A stretch of 64,000 bases of DNA from Acidisphaera sp. S103 (GTDB taxonomy: Bacteria; Pseudomonadota; Alphaproteobacteria; Acetobacterales; Acetobacteraceae). Both the position numbers and the translations under genes were made by a program. The notes beneath the pieces are model-generated. The model was not told the DNA's origin and ran no database searches. It saw nothing but the letters and a program-made list of their open reading frames with translations. Below are positions 33,807 through 44,188 of the stretch, one piece after another. The stretch spans positions 235,428 through 299,427 of the forward strand of contig NZ_LMUJ01000031.1 of the NCBI RefSeq assembly GCF_009765975.1, read 5' to 3'. Position 1 is the first letter of the stretch; each line of letters starts with the position of its first letter.

Positions 33807-34190
33807 ATGCAGATGGATGAAGGGGATGAGTGTTTGTTGGGGTCGTTGACCGAACGGATCATTGGCTGCGCTTTCAAGATCGCCAATGTGCTCGGTCATG
33901 GGTTCATTGAAAAGGTCTACGAGAACGCCGTTACCCACGAAATGAGGAAGTCCAGGCCACGCGTCGTGCAGCAGGGGGCATCGTGGTCTTTTACGATGAC
34001 CTGATAGTCGACGAGTACACCGTCGACGTGATAGTCGAAGACCAGGTCATAGTCGAACTCAAGGTGGGCGGCACGCTGAGCAACGTGCAAACCCCGCAAT
34101 GCCGAAACGATCGACGGCCGACCGGCAAGCCCCCACGCCTACTGATCAACTTCGGCCGATCCCAAGTCGAAATCCGCCGCATCACCGCCC
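33807..34190 (+). pseudogene. Frameshifted GxxExxY-family gene
   Basis: The N-terminal part reads LTERIIGCAFKIANVLGHGFIEKVYENAVTHEM, with the family's GxxExxY motif (GFIEKVYENA). Around 33950-33985 the frame shifts at least twice: the expected GHAVVQQ-GIVVFYDD is split among frames. The core then continues in another frame as DDLIVDEYTVDVIVEDQVIVELK and later LLINFGRSQVEIRRI. Part of the segment between is also altered. The intact family is about 125 residues, nuclease-like in the core, and of unknown role. Nothing else was seen in 33536-33806. Confidence 0.8.
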
Positions 34191-34332
34191 AAGCCAGATC
34201 GCGAAAACAATCTCCTTCATCCCCCCTCATCCCGCTTCATCCGCCTCAAAAAAGACAAGCCACCACCACACGCCGGCATTGCAATCGCAACGGATTGTTT
34301 ACGGAAAGCATCAACAGCTAGGCGAAAAGCGC

Positions 34333-35511
34333 CTAATGATGATTGGGCCAATGCAGACGGGGTCCGACGCATTCGAAGCGTGTGGTGCTGTGGATCCGAT
34401 ACAGGGTGAATTCGGCCTCGATATCCGCGAGCGGCAAGACGCCGACGCAGGCCGAGGCACCAGGCCGCGTAATACGACCCTCATCCAGCGCGCGCAGCAC
34501 GGCGAGTGCCGGCAGTGTCGGCACGAACGGACCATCTCCCGCTTCGGCCACCAACGACCAAATCCCACTGACCTTGTCGCCATTCTGGTCTGTGCCGATC
34601 GCCTCAACGGTCATGCCACCCCGATCGGTTCCGAACCGTTCCAGCAGGCCGGCCACCCAACGGAACGAACGTGCCAGTGGCGCGAGCGACCGGACCAATC
34701 CCAACCGCACCGGCAGGCTGGTTGCCAATAGACCTAGGTGCAGCAACGGCATTTCCAGCCCCGCGCGCAACACGGCCGACGATGTGACCATGAAACGGGC
34801 GGGAACGATGTCGAGGTCGGGAGTCTCGACCAATGACAACCAACGCCTTCCCAACCCCGGCATGTCTCGTCGCACTGTCATCCCCCAGCCTGGCCGCGTG
34901 CGCCAGGCACCGTGGGTGAAAACGCGCACCGGCCGGCCCGCATAGCTCAGGATGGCGCGTACCACGGCCAGGCCGCGCGGCGCCCGGTTGCCGGGAGAGA
35001 TCGCGATCTCCACACCGTCCACCGCTCGCCATCCGGCCGTCAGCGCTTCCAGGACGGCGTTGGATAACGCGGGTGTGGTGCTCACGCCGGTCAGTGCGAC
35101 CACGCCAGCCTGCTTCGCGGCGGTGTCCAGCACACTGAAGCCGGCGACGAAATCCCGAGCGTCCGCGAGGTCGATATAGTGGATACCGGCGGCGATCGAC
35201 GCTTCGGCCAACCGATAATCGCCACCCTGGAAAGGACCCGCCGCATCCACGACGGCAAAAGCACCAGTGGCGATCAGGCGATCGGGCGTGACCGTGCGAG
35301 CGTCCATCACCAGCGCGCTGGTCCGCCCTGCCGCGTCCGGTATCGCGTCGCAGCGCTGGACCATGGCGGCCAAACGCGCTTCATGACGCCCGGCGATGAC
35401 CACGTTCAACGCAGTGCGCCGCAGCAGCCCGGTGACAAGCCGCTCACCGAAAACGCCGGTCCCGCCTACGATCAGAACACGCGGTGTTGTCTCAGTCACC
35501 TTGTTACTCAT
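34333..35511 (-). CDS. Saccharopine-dehydrogenase-like NAD(P)-binding protein
   Basis: A 392-residue protein from the ATG at 35511. The N-terminal Rossmann fold (RVLIVGGTGVFGERLVTGLL) and the phrases AVVDAAGPFQGGDYRLAEASI and GIHYIDLADARDFVAGF match the Sacchrp_dh_NADP family. It lacks the rest of a true lysine-pathway saccharopine dehydrogenase, so the reaction is unknown; trans-acting enoyl reductases and membrane-lipid enzymes share this fold. The ribosome site is weak (GAGCCGG), leaving the start slightly uncertain. Confidence 0.82.
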   Translation of the reverse strand: MSNKVTETTPRVLIVGGTGVFGERLVTGLLRRTALNVVIAGRHEARLAAMVQRCDAIPDAAGRTSALVMDARTVTPDRLIATGAFAVVDAAGPFQGGDYRLAEASIAAGIHYIDLADARDFVAGFSVLDTAAKQAGVVALTGVSTTPALSNAVLEALTAGWRAVDGVEIAISPGNRAPRGLAVVRAILSYAGRPVRVFTHGAWRTRPGWGMTVRRDMPGLGRRWLSLVETPDLDIVPARFMVTSSAVLRAGLEMPLLHLGLLATSLPVRLGLVRSLAPLARSFRWVAGLLERFGTDRGGMTVEAIGTDQNGDKVSGIWSLVAEAGDGPFVPTLPALAVLRALDEGRITRPGASACVGVLPLADIEAEFTLYRIHSTTRFECVGPRLHWPNHH

Positions 35512-35744
35512 CCGGCTCGATGCCGTCGCCCGATCGCGCATCATCCGGCGATGATTCTCTCCCCATGTCGCCTGGCCTCCAAACGATCGCGACACATGCC
35601 GAGACCGATACAAATGGCTTCATCCCAGGAACAATAGGCCGGGCCAAGGTTGCGTTACCACGCCCGAGTCGATCCGCCGGCTTTTGCCACCCGCCCTCAC
35701 CCAAGCTAACCTCCCACAAAACAACGCTCGGGAAGGAAATCACC

Positions 35745-36683
35745 ATGTCAGTCTTTGTCATCGGCGGCACCGGATTCATCGGACTCCGCGTCATCAGGCT
35801 GCTCGCGGCACGCGGCGAGCAGGTCGTGTGCATGGACATCAACCCGAACGCCGCACCGTTCGCCGACCTCGGCAGCCAGGTGCGCGTTCTCCGCGGCGAT
35901 GTCACGCAGTTCGACGACGTCATCTCCAACATGAGCGCCGCCAAACCGTCCCGGGTGATCAATCTGTCCTACTACCTGGGCAGCGAGCATGCGCCGCACG
36001 TCGCGACCAAGCTGAATATCCTCGGGATGGATAATTGTTTCGAGGCCGCGCGTATCTGCGGCGTCAACCGCGTGGTCTATGCCAGTTCGCTCGCCGTCAA
36101 CGGAATGCAGAAGCATTACGGCGACAGGATGATCACCGAGGACGACTTCCGCCACGGCACCAACCAATACGCGGTGCACAAGATTTTCAACGAATTCCAG
36201 GCGGCCGACTACAACGAAAAGCACGGCATGACGATCACCGGCATCCGTCCCGCCAACGTGACCGGCCCCGACAAGGTCCGCGGCTCCGTCGATCACGTCA
36301 ACTGCGTCACCCAGCCGGCACGCGGCAAGCCGGTATCGTTCCCGCACAAGGATGCAATGCGCTGCCCGGTGCATGTCGACGACATCGCCGAAGTCTTCAC
36401 CCGCGTACTGATGACCGACAAGCCGCGCCAGAGCGTCTATAACACCGGCGGCACCGCGATCAGCCTCGGCGACCTTGCCGACATCGTGCGTGGCTACCTG
36501 CCGGACGCCAGGATTGCCTTCGAAAAGGAAACCGGCGGCAAGGAGATCTCCGGCAATTACATGATCGACAACAGCCGGCTGATCGAGGAGTTCGGCATCC
36601 AATACCGCCCGTTCCGCCAGCGCGTGCTCCAAATCATCAACGAAGTCCGCGCGCAGGAAAACCTGCCCCCGATCGCCGGCTGA
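35745..36683 (+). CDS. NAD-dependent epimerase/dehydratase family protein
   Basis: A 312-residue extended SDR. Visible are the cofactor motif VIGGTGFIGLRVIRLL, the active-site Ser in VVYASSLAVNG and the YxxxK pair in YAVHKIFNEFQ. The ATG at 35745 follows GGAAGGAA. The substrate is probably a nucleotide-sugar or a sugar acid but is not determined. A classical SDR gene follows 24 bases later, so the two may form one pathway. Confidence 0.88.
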   Translation: MSVFVIGGTGFIGLRVIRLLAARGEQVVCMDINPNAAPFADLGSQVRVLRGDVTQFDDVISNMSAAKPSRVINLSYYLGSEHAPHVATKLNILGMDNCFEAARICGVNRVVYASSLAVNGMQKHYGDRMITEDDFRHGTNQYAVHKIFNEFQAADYNEKHGMTITGIRPANVTGPDKVRGSVDHVNCVTQPARGKPVSFPHKDAMRCPVHVDDIAEVFTRVLMTDKPRQSVYNTGGTAISLGDLADIVRGYLPDARIAFEKETGGKEISGNYMIDNSRLIEEFGIQYRPFRQRVLQIINEVRAQENLPPIAG

Positions 36684-36707
36684 TCGTCTGTTGCCAGGGA
36701 GGAACCA

Positions 36708-37439
36708 ATGAACCGTCTAGCCGGAAAGATCGTGTTGATCAGTGGCGGCGCGCGCGGACAAGGCGCCGCCGAGGCCCGCCTGTTCGTTGCCGAAGGCGCG
36801 AAAGTCGTCATCGGTGATGTTCTGGAATCGGAAGGGAAACGCCTCGCCGAGGAACTGGGGAACGCCGTCGTCTTCGTGCGCCAGGACGTGACGCGCGAGG
36901 AAGACTGGACCAAGGCGGTGAACGCCGCCGCCGGGCTGGGTGGTCTGCACGGACTGGTCAACAACGCCGGTATCTATCAGCCGGCGACCCTGATGGAGAC
37001 TGACGCCGCGTTGTTCGAACGGCATATGCGGGTCAACCAGCTTGGTTGCTTCCTCGGCATGAAGGCGGTCGTCCCCTTGATGGAGCAATCCGGTAGCGGA
37101 TCGATCGTCAATATCTCGTCCGTCGCCGGCTTGCGAGGGTCACCGGGCGCGATCGCCTACAGCGCAACGAAATGGGCATTGCGCGGGATGACCAAGGCCG
37201 CCGCGGTCGATCTGGCGCCGCGCAAGATCAGGGTCAACTCCGTGCATCCCGGACCGATCGATACCGAAATGCTGAAGGTACGCACACCGGAACAAAACCA
37301 GCAACGCCTGAAGGCCGTGCCGATGAACCGCCAGGGCACCGCGGAAGAGGTTGCGAACCTCGTGCTCTTCCTGCTCTCGGAGGAAAGCGGCTACATCACC
37401 GGCGCCGAGGTCGCGATCGACGGCGGAGCGACCCTGTAG
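36708..37439 (+). CDS. Short-chain dehydrogenase/reductase
   Basis: A 243-residue classical SDR. The TGxxxGxG-type motif reads ISGGARGQGAAEA, followed by NNAG, the catalytic Ser in IVNISSVAGLRG and YSATK. The C-terminal GAEVAIDGGATL is usual. It resembles 3-alpha-hydroxysteroid or cyclopentanol dehydrogenase-type SDRs, but substrate cannot be read from sequence. GGGAGG precedes the ATG; it is probably co-transcribed with the upstream epimerase. Confidence 0.9.
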   Translation: MNRLAGKIVLISGGARGQGAAEARLFVAEGAKVVIGDVLESEGKRLAEELGNAVVFVRQDVTREEDWTKAVNAAAGLGGLHGLVNNAGIYQPATLMETDAALFERHMRVNQLGCFLGMKAVVPLMEQSGSGSIVNISSVAGLRGSPGAIAYSATKWALRGMTKAAAVDLAPRKIRVNSVHPGPIDTEMLKVRTPEQNQQRLKAVPMNRQGTAEEVANLVLFLLSEESGYITGAEVAIDGGATL

Positions 37440-37529
37440 CCACCTGACGCATGCGCGCCGCAAGACCGGTTCCGTGCCCTATGACGGCATCGAAAGTCCG
37501 CTGGGCGGTTTCGCGATCGATCCAATCGC

Positions 37530-37555
37530 AGCTGTCGGGTATTTGCCCGACAGCT
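37530..37555. terminator. Hairpin terminator between convergent genes
   Basis: AGCTGTCGGG and CCCGACAGCT form perfect 10-base arms around TATTTG, followed by TCTGT. It lies between the SDR gene and the convergent hpf gene. Confidence 0.65.
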
Positions 37556-37633
37556 TCTGTGCCGGCACGCCGGGCATCGCTGCCTCGGCATCCTGTTCCT
37601 TCTCCATCCCGGACAGGGAACAGGCCGAACGCG

Positions 37634-38224
37634 CTACACCCCCGGGTCGATCCACCCGATATGGCCGTCGCCGCGCCGATACACCACGTTCAGCACGCCG
37701 GAGGCACTGTTGCGGAACATCATCACCATCTGATCCGCCAGATCCATCCGCATCACCGCCTCGCCCACCGACAGGCTGGCGATCTCGGTCTGGGTCTCCG
37801 CGATCACGGTGGCGAACGCTTCATCCAGCGTGCGGCCATCGGTCGCGGCGTGGTCCACCCCGTTCACTTCTTCCTGAAGAATGTATTGCCGGGCGGCCTC
37901 GGGCTTGGTGCGCTGGGCGAGGTCGCGGTGATGTTCGTTCACCCGCCGGCGATAGCGGCGCAGGCGCTTGGCGATATGCTCAGCCGCGTCATCGAAGGCG
38001 GTATTGGCGTCTGCCGCTTCGCCCTCGCCGCGCAGTTGTAACCCTCGTCCCGCGTGAACATTGATATCGCACGTGAAAAAACTTCGTGCCCGGCTGAACG
38101 TAACCAGCGCCTCCAACGCATGGTCGAAATATTTGCCCGCGATCGTGTCCATCTGCGTGGACACCCGGGTCCGCAATGCATCCGACAAATCGACTTGTTT
38201 GCCGGAGACTGTGATCTGCATCAT
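37634..38224 (-). CDS. hpf: Ribosome hibernation-promoting factor, long form
   Basis: A 196-residue protein that dimerises 70S ribosomes into inactive 100S particles in stationary phase. The N-terminal S30AE domain runs from MQITVSGKQVDLSDALRTRV to about residue 105. After a linker, the C-terminal dimerisation domain reads SLSVGEAVMRMDLADQMVMMFRN and GVLNVVYRRGDGHIGWIDPG. Both domains make it the long type common in alphaproteobacteria. It has its own promoter region of about 190 bases. Confidence 0.95.
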   Translation of the reverse strand: MMQITVSGKQVDLSDALRTRVSTQMDTIAGKYFDHALEALVTFSRARSFFTCDINVHAGRGLQLRGEGEAADANTAFDDAAEHIAKRLRRYRRRVNEHHRDLAQRTKPEAARQYILQEEVNGVDHAATDGRTLDEAFATVIAETQTEIASLSVGEAVMRMDLADQMVMMFRNSASGVLNVVYRRGDGHIGWIDPGV

Positions 38225-38412
38225 TTTCTCCCGACCAGTTCGACAGGCCGCTCGGGACGATTAAATGACCGGTGTCCCAGCGGCTATCGGTATTTGGGCA
38301 CGGCGCGGGATGCGGTGTCCACTACCGATAATGTCTTTGTCACATATGCACACGCGTGTGACATTCCAGGGTGTGTAAACGGGTTTGCGGCCTATCGCCG
38401 ACCTTACAATCC

Positions 38413-39789
38413 TTACGCCCCGTGCGCGTCGATCTGGCCGGCCTTGATCGCTTCCACGAATAGCCGCCAGTCGGCCTTGTTCTGCGCCGCGTAAGCGAGC
38501 GCAAAGGCGGAAATCGCGGAGTCGAACGCCGTGCCGGAGCCGATATACCCGGCAATACGAGCCGGATCCCCCGATCGCGCATGGGCACGGGCCAACGTTA
38601 CCCCACACAGCGTCGCGTGATAGGGCAGCGCGCCCTCCGCCAGGTCGGCGCCGATCACCGCCAGGCGACTGTCTTTCAACTGCCGGATATAGCATTGCTG
38701 GTCGTCGCCGCGATCCTCCGTCCAGCCGAGGAAAAGATCGGGCACTGTCTGCATGATGCGCTGCCCCACGACCACCCGCTGACCTTGATTGGCATACACG
38801 CTTGGCCCCGCGAACGGCGCCAGGACCGAGGGCTGCGCCTCCTTCAGCTGCAGCAGCAGGGTCTGGTCGTCGCGTGTGACAAACAGCCCGATCGCGCAGA
38901 ACGTGCCCACACTGCCCACACCGACCACCTTGAACGCGACATCGGCCAATTCATAACGATCCAGCAGGATGCGGCGTTCCTCCGGCAGCGACAATTTGTA
39001 GGATTCGAACGCCGTGCGGGCGACGATTTCGTGCGTGTCGTCGCGCTGCCCGGACAGCGGGAAGATCAGCGGCGGCTTTTCCTTGATACGCCACCGGCCC
39101 TTGGTCCGTTCGATCAGCTTCGGGTAGCCAGCATGCCCGGCTTCAACCGCGGTATCCAGCCGCTTCAGCTCACGGTCGCGCAGCCTCGGGTCCTCCACCC
39201 CATCCAGCACCTCGATGACGTCGACACGGGACCGCCAGGACGCCAGGGGAGCCAGCCGCACAAGTTCGTGCATATGCCGCCGGTACGCCTGCACGACGGC
39301 TCCAGCGAGGTGACGTGCGGTCCGGTCGCCAAGGTCACGTGACTGGGCGTCGACGGCGAAACTGGCGGCAAGGCGCTTGAGGTCCCACTCGAATGGAGCT
39401 GGCAGGGTTTCGTCGAAATCGTTGACGTCGAAGACCGGCGTGCCCTCGGGCGAGGCGAACGTACCGAAATTCGCCAGATGACAGTCGCCACAGGCCTGCA
39501 CCCACAGGCCAGTCACCGGCGTGTCCGCCAGGTCGGCCGCCATGATGGCCGCGCCGCCGCGGAAAAAGGCAAACGGCGAAGCCCGCATACGGTCGTAACG
39601 TATAGGTAACAGGCTGGCGATGCGGTGACGGCCGGCTTCAAGCAGGATATCCACCGGATCGCGGCGCGTGGCCGAGGGTGCCCAATGCGCGTGCAAACTC
39701 CGCGGCACGATCTTGCGAAGTGCCTGACCAGCCTGACGCCGCTCCATCGCGGGCAGAACGGTTGCCGTCTGCATATGCTCCAAGGGCAT
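38413..39789 (-). CDS. DUF2252 protein
   Basis: A 458-residue protein of the DUF2252 family. The core contains WVQACGDCHLANFGTF then VFDVNDFDETLPAPFEWDLKRLA. The GDxHxxN...DxDD layout recalls the catalytic loop and metal-binding Asp of aminoglycoside-phosphotransferase/kinase folds. No kinase activity is established for the family as far as I know. The N-terminus is uncertain: ATG at 39789 or 39774, both with weak ribosome sites, and an in-frame extension to 39867. It stands alone. Confidence 0.87.
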   Translation of the reverse strand: MPLEHMQTATVLPAMERRQAGQALRKIVPRSLHAHWAPSATRRDPVDILLEAGRHRIASLLPIRYDRMRASPFAFFRGGAAIMAADLADTPVTGLWVQACGDCHLANFGTFASPEGTPVFDVNDFDETLPAPFEWDLKRLAASFAVDAQSRDLGDRTARHLAGAVVQAYRRHMHELVRLAPLASWRSRVDVIEVLDGVEDPRLRDRELKRLDTAVEAGHAGYPKLIERTKGRWRIKEKPPLIFPLSGQRDDTHEIVARTAFESYKLSLPEERRILLDRYELADVAFKVVGVGSVGTFCAIGLFVTRDDQTLLLQLKEAQPSVLAPFAGPSVYANQGQRVVVGQRIMQTVPDLFLGWTEDRGDDQQCYIRQLKDSRLAVIGADLAEGALPYHATLCGVTLARAHARSGDPARIAGYIGSGTAFDSAISAFALAYAAQNKADWRLFVEAIKAGQIDAHGA

Positions 39790-39906
39790 TGGGGCGTTTC
39801 CGGGAAGTTTCAGTATATCACACCTTGATCTGCAAGAATCGCAAGTGTTAAAACTACCGGATAGCACTAATTCGATGAATTTTTGGCCGATTCCGTCTTG
39901 ATACTG

Positions 39907-40359
39907 TCACATTAACCATTCCGGTTGCGAAAACCGCACCGCCAACAGCAGCGCCGCCGCGATAAAACCAGCGATCACATCGTCGGCCATGATGCCGAAC
40001 GCGCCATGCCTGCGGTCGGCCCACCCCACCGGCCCCCACTTGGTGATGTCGAACAGGCGGAAAAGCATGAAGGCGGCGACAAGGCCCGGAATCGTGGGGC
40101 GGGCCAGGGCGAGCATGGTAATCCACTGACCAGCGAACTCATCGATCACGACCCAGCCGGGGTCGCCTTCGATGTTCGCTCGTTTCACTGAAAGATATCC
40201 ACCGATGGTTGCAAGTAACGCCATGAATGCAAGCGTCCATGGGGATAACAGCAGGAATCCGGCACCCGTCACGACAGCGGCGGCCGACGCGACGGTCCCG
40301 GCAGCCAGCGGCGCATAGCCGGTGCCGAAACCGGCGGCGATGAAGCGCGCCAACCTCAT
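39907..40359 (-). CDS. pgpA: Phosphatidylglycerophosphatase A
   Basis: A 150-residue inner-membrane enzyme that dephosphorylates phosphatidylglycerol phosphate. The family start FIAAGFGTGYAPLAAGTVASA, the acidic motif GWVVIDEFAGQWI and LFRLFDITKWGPVGWADRR are all present. The ATG at 40359 overlaps the stop of the upstream hydrolase gene by 4 bases. The frame stays open further upstream but without family resemblance. Confidence 0.93.
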   Translation of the reverse strand: MRLARFIAAGFGTGYAPLAAGTVASAAAVVTGAGFLLLSPWTLAFMALLATIGGYLSVKRANIEGDPGWVVIDEFAGQWITMLALARPTIPGLVAAFMLFRLFDITKWGPVGWADRRHGAFGIMADDVIAGFIAAALLLAVRFSQPEWLM

Positions 40360-41195
40360 GTGTTTTGCGCTAGAAAAGTCTGGATGGCGGTCAGTGCCGG
40401 TGGCTCCGTCAGAATGGGGGCGTGGCCTATGCCGGGAAGCGTCACCACGGTCATGTCCGGGTGGACGTCCTGCATGCGCGTCACGGTGGCCGGCAGCAGG
40501 ATGTTGCTGACGCCGCCGCGAATCAACAGGCTTGGCAAGTTGGCGAGCCCGCCGAACAACGGCCACAAGTCCGGGGCGGGTCGGTTCAGCAGTTGCGCGA
40601 TCGCGGTATCCCAGACCGGATGGAACCGGCCGTCCGATCCCGCCTGGTAGGTGAGTTCCGCCATGCGGCGCCACGCGGCGTCACCGTCCAGTGACATCGG
40701 CGGCAGCGTGGTGCGCAGGAACGCGGCGCAGGCGTCCAGGCTCTCCAGCGCCGGGTCATTACCAACGAAATCGCGGACGAAATCGGCGCCCTCCGAACCG
40801 ATATCCGGGCCGATATCGTTCAGCACGACAGCGCGGATCAGGGCCGGGCGGGTGGCGGCCAGGCCCATGGCCAGCAGCCCGCCGAAACTGGTGCCGATAA
40901 CCACCGCATGGTGGACGCCAACGGCGGCGCAGACATCCATGACGTCCCGAACGCAAGCCTCCGGCGCAAAGCGCGCGACATCGCGGGACCGGCCGGAGTC
41001 GCCCCTACCCGCATAATCAATGGCCACGACGCGGCGGCCGTCACCGATCGCCGGCGCCAGCAGTTCGAAGTCCGCGCCGGTGCGGACCAGCCCCGGCAGG
41101 CACAGGACCGGCGACAGGCTGTCGCCCCCATCCCATTCCCGGACATGGATCGGCAGCCGGTCCCACGCACTGATGCGGTGGACTACCGGGTCCAC
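40356..41195 (-). CDS. Alpha/beta hydrolase
   Basis: A 279-residue serine hydrolase with the nucleophile elbow GTSFGG in HAVVIGTSFGGLLAMGLAATRP. An oxyanion-type segment is LCLPGLVRTGADFELLAPAI, and a late His in LPGIGHAPILTEP completes the triad. I place the start at the GTG at 41195, which overlaps the transglycosylase gene by 13 bases; the open frame runs further up without family resemblance. It forms a tight run with slt-like and pgpA. The substrate is unknown. Confidence 0.87.
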   Translation of the reverse strand: MDPVVHRISAWDRLPIHVREWDGGDSLSPVLCLPGLVRTGADFELLAPAIGDGRRVVAIDYAGRGDSGRSRDVARFAPEACVRDVMDVCAAVGVHHAVVIGTSFGGLLAMGLAATRPALIRAVVLNDIGPDIGSEGADFVRDFVGNDPALESLDACAAFLRTTLPPMSLDGDAAWRRMAELTYQAGSDGRFHPVWDTAIAQLLNRPAPDLWPLFGGLANLPSLLIRGGVSNILLPATVTRMQDVHPDMTVVTLPGIGHAPILTEPPALTAIQTFLAQNT

Positions 41196-43090
41196 GGCGT
41201 GTTCGTCAGGATCGGTGCCGGGTCGTGCAGAGCGGCGCGGTACATCACCACATTCTCGGTCACCCGCTGGACATAGTTGCGGGTTTCGCCCACCGGGATC
41301 AGCTCGATCCAATCGACCATGTCGACCGGACCGGTGCGCGGGTCGCCGTTCTCATTCAACCATTGTCCCACGCGCGCCGGTCCAGCGTTGTAGGCAGCGG
41401 CGGCCAGCGGCAGGCTGTTGTCGAAGTGCGTCAACATCTCCTGCAGATAGGCCGTGCCGAGGCGGATATTTTCCCCCGCGTTTATCGTCAACGCCGGGAC
41501 CGAGATCTGGATGCCAAGTTCCCTGGCCACCGCCTGCGCCGTGGGAGGCATCAACTGCATCAGCCCACGCGCCCCCGATGGGCTGAGGGCGCCGATTTCG
41601 AAACTGCTCTCCTGCCGCATGATAGCAAGGGAGAAAGCCGGATCGGGCGGCGCGGCCGGATCGTAGGGCGTGGGCCAACCGGCATGCGGCAACGCCAGCC
41701 CGTCCCGCCCCATGCGGCGGGCGACGAACACCGCGCCATCCGGCATGCCGGCCTGCAACGCGAACGTGGCGGTCAAGGCGCGTTCGGCGGGGATTGGGGC
41801 GAGTTCGTCCATGCGCGTCAGGAATACCCGGGCGCGCGACGGGTCACCCCAGGCGATCAGCCAGGCGGCGGCGCGCAGAACCTCGTGTTCGGTAAACGCC
41901 AGCGCGGCGTCCCGGGTCCAGGTCGGGTCGTGCAATTTGGCGATCCGAACCGCCGGACGTTCACCAAGCGCGAGGATGGCGAGCTGACCATAAAACGTGG
42001 TCGGCCAGGTGGCCGCTTTCTCATATTCCGGCTTCGGATCCTTGCCCTCCGCCGCCAACGCCCGCCCCAGCCAGTAATGCGCACGTCCCTGGGTGATGAT
42101 GGAGTGGGATTCGGCCAGCACCGAAAAATGGCGCGCGGCGGCCGCCGGGTCATGCAGCATCCGCAGCGCGATGAAACCAGCGAGAAATGCCGCGTCCGCA
42201 CGCGGTTCCTCCGCGGTCTGGCGATTGGCCACGACCACGGCATAGGCGGTCTTGGCGTCCCCCTCACGCAGCAGCTTGCGGGCCAGCAGGTTCCGTTCCG
42301 ACCAGAACGCCGGCAGGTTGCCCGCATCCGGTGTCCGGATCAGCAAAGCGGCCGCCTCGGCATCGTGATCGGTGCGGCGCATCGACCGAGCGCGATCCAG
42401 CGTCAGGCCGGGGTCGTCGCGCAAGGCCGGCGGAAGTGCGGCCACCAGCGCCTCGGTTCGCGGGTCGTCGCGTTTCGCCGCAAGGCGGGCCTCAGCCGCT
42501 GCCTGATAGGCTGGATCGAGGCGGGCCACCTGGCGAGCGGCGGCCGATGAATCCGACAGCCACGCGAGCCGCTGAAAACGAGCCCACTGGTCGTCGGCGG
42601 TGACGATGCCACTCCACCGGCGAAGGAACGCCGCCTCATCGTTTGCCGTGGTGATGGAGTCGACCCACGCTCGGCGGGCAATCGCGTCGGCGTCCGCGAC
42701 GTGGCCGGCATTGGCGGTGGCGTCGGCACAGCGCAGCATGGCGGCGGCCAGTGCCGGCGTCGGCGTGCACTGCGCCAGCACCGCGGCGTCGTCCGGATCC
42801 GAGGCAATGGCCTCCTCACGGCGGCGTTCCAGGATCGCCTGCGCGGGCCAATCCGGGTTGCGCTGCATGAAGTCGGCGATTTCGGCCGCCGTGGCGGCGC
42901 CGGGTGCGCGAAGACGGAAATACAGCACCAGTTTCTCCGCCACCGGATCGGCGAACCGAGCGGCTTCCGCCTGCGCGTCGGCCCAGCGGTCGGCCCTGAT
43001 GTAGTCCAACGGATTGGGTCCCTGCGCGCGGGCACCCCCGGCCAGGAACAAGGCGAGGCCGGTCAGGACAAAGCGAATCGGGACACGCAT
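41183..43090 (-). CDS. Soluble lytic murein transglycosylase (Slt70-like)
   Basis: A 635-residue periplasmic enzyme that cleaves glycan strands with anhydro-muramyl products. After a signal peptide ([22 protein letters not shown]) comes a long helical superhelix, then the C-terminal SLT domain. There the catalytic Glu lies in [28 protein letters not shown], followed by [13 protein letters not shown] and [16 protein letters not shown]. The ATG at 43090 has AAGGAGG very close; a TTG at 43105 is an alternative. It is divergent from dapA. Confidence 0.93.
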   Translation of the reverse strand: MRVPIRFVLTGLALFLAGGARAQGPNPLDYIRADRWADAQAEAARFADPVAEKLVLYFRLRAPGAATAAEIADFMQRNPDWPAQAILERRREEAIASDPDDAAVLAQCTPTPALAAAMLRCADATANAGHVADADAIARRAWVDSITTANDEAAFLRRWSGIVTADDQWARFQRLAWLSDSSAAARQVARLDPAYQAAAEARLAAKRDDPRTEALVAALPPALRDDPGLTLDRARSMRRTDHDAEAAALLIRTPDAGNLPAFWSERNLLARKLLREGDAKTAYAVVVANRQTAEEPRADAAFLAGFIALRMLHDPAAAARHFSVLAESHSIITQGRAHYWLGRALAAEGKDPKPEYEKAATWPTTFYGQLAILALGERPAVRIAKLHDPTWTRDAALAFTEHEVLRAAAWLIAWGDPSRARVFLTRMDELAPIPAERALTATFALQAGMPDGAVFVARRMGRDGLALPHAGWPTPYDPAAPPDPAFSLAIMRQESSFEIGALSPSGARGLMQLMPPTAQAVARELGIQISVPALTINAGENIRLGTAYLQEMLTHFDNSLPLAAAAYNAGPARVGQWLNENGDPRTGPVDMVDWIELIPVGETRNYVQRVTENVVMYRAALHDPAPILTNTPWTR

Positions 43091-43180
43091 GCCTCCTTCT
43101 ATCAAGCTCAGCCTTGCAGCGCACCCATCCCGCGCCTAGGTTCCGCCTCTTCGTTAGAAAATCCGTTCGGGAGAAGGGAA

Positions 43181-44059
43181 ATGTTCAAGGGATCGCTCGT
43201 CGCGTTGATCACGCCCATGCGGGAAGATGGGTCCGTCGACGAGAAAGCCTATGCCGATTTCGTGGACTGGCAGATCAAGGAAGGCACCCATGGTGTCGTC
43301 CCGGTCGGCACCACCGGCGAAAGCCCAACGCTTTCCCATGCCGAACACCGCCGGGTGGTGGAGATCGCGATCGAGGTCTCCCGCGGCCGCGTGCCGGTGA
43401 TCGCCGGTGCCGGATCGAACAGCACGGAAGAAGCCATCGCCCTGGCGCGCCACGCCAAGGAAGCGGGCGCCGATGCGGCGCTGATCGTCACGCCATACTA
43501 CAACAAGCCGACCCAGGAAGGGATGTTCCTGCACTTCACCGCCATCGCCGACGCCGTCGACTTGCCGATCATCATCTACAACATCCCCCCCCGCTCGGTT
43601 GTCGACATGAGCGTGGAGACGATGGCCAGGCTGGCGAAGCACCGGAACATCATCGGCGTGAAGGACGCGACCGCCAACCTGGTGCGCCCATTGCACACGC
43701 GGCGGGCGTGCGGGGACGATTTCTGCCAGTTGTCGGGGGAAGATCACACCGCGCTGGCGTTCAACGCGGCCGGTGGTGTCGGTTGCATCAGTGTGTCGGC
43801 GAACGTGGCACCCCGGTTGTGCAGTCAGATGCAGACCGCCTGGGCCGAGGGACGCGTGACCGAAGCCATGGCGCTGCAGAACCGGCTGGTGCCGCTGCAC
43901 GACGCGCTGTTCGCCGAAACCAGCCCGGGTCCGGTGAAATACGCGGCGTCCCTGCTGGGCAAAACCTCGGAGCGCTGCCGCTTGCCACTCGCCCCGCTCA
44001 TGGGACCGACGCGGGAACGGGTGAAGGCAGCCATGACCGACGTTGGATTGCTGAACTGA
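43181..44059 (+). CDS. dapA: 4-hydroxy-tetrahydrodipicolinate synthase
   Basis: A 292-residue Schiff-base aldolase of lysine and peptidoglycan precursor synthesis. It shows [34 protein letters not shown], the Tyr of the catalytic triad in [13 protein letters not shown] and the Lys in [11 protein letters not shown]. The ATG has GAAGGGAA upstream. Length and motifs are fully standard. smpB follows 129 bases later, as in many alphaproteobacteria. Confidence 0.96.
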   Translation: MFKGSLVALITPMREDGSVDEKAYADFVDWQIKEGTHGVVPVGTTGESPTLSHAEHRRVVEIAIEVSRGRVPVIAGAGSNSTEEAIALARHAKEAGADAALIVTPYYNKPTQEGMFLHFTAIADAVDLPIIIYNIPPRSVVDMSVETMARLAKHRNIIGVKDATANLVRPLHTRRACGDDFCQLSGEDHTALAFNAAGGVGCISVSANVAPRLCSQMQTAWAEGRVTEAMALQNRLVPLHDALFAETSPGPVKYAASLLGKTSERCRLPLAPLMGPTRERVKAAMTDVGLLN

Positions 44060-44106
44060 GGACTCCGCTTGAGGCCGTTGGCGTGACACCCGCATTTTTT
44101 CCCGTC

Positions 44107-44128
44107 ATGGCGGGCGAAGGCCCGCCGT
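44107..44128. repeat. REP-like palindrome
   Basis: ATGGCGGGC, GAAG, GCCCGCCGT: the same design and left arm as the copy at 10761, one mismatch in the right arm. It sits between dapA and smpB. Confidence 0.6.
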
Positions 44129-44188
44129 CGACGCCTGACCGCGGGGGCATGGTCGCGCCGGCCTCAGCGGATGTGGGTGGCTGTCCCC

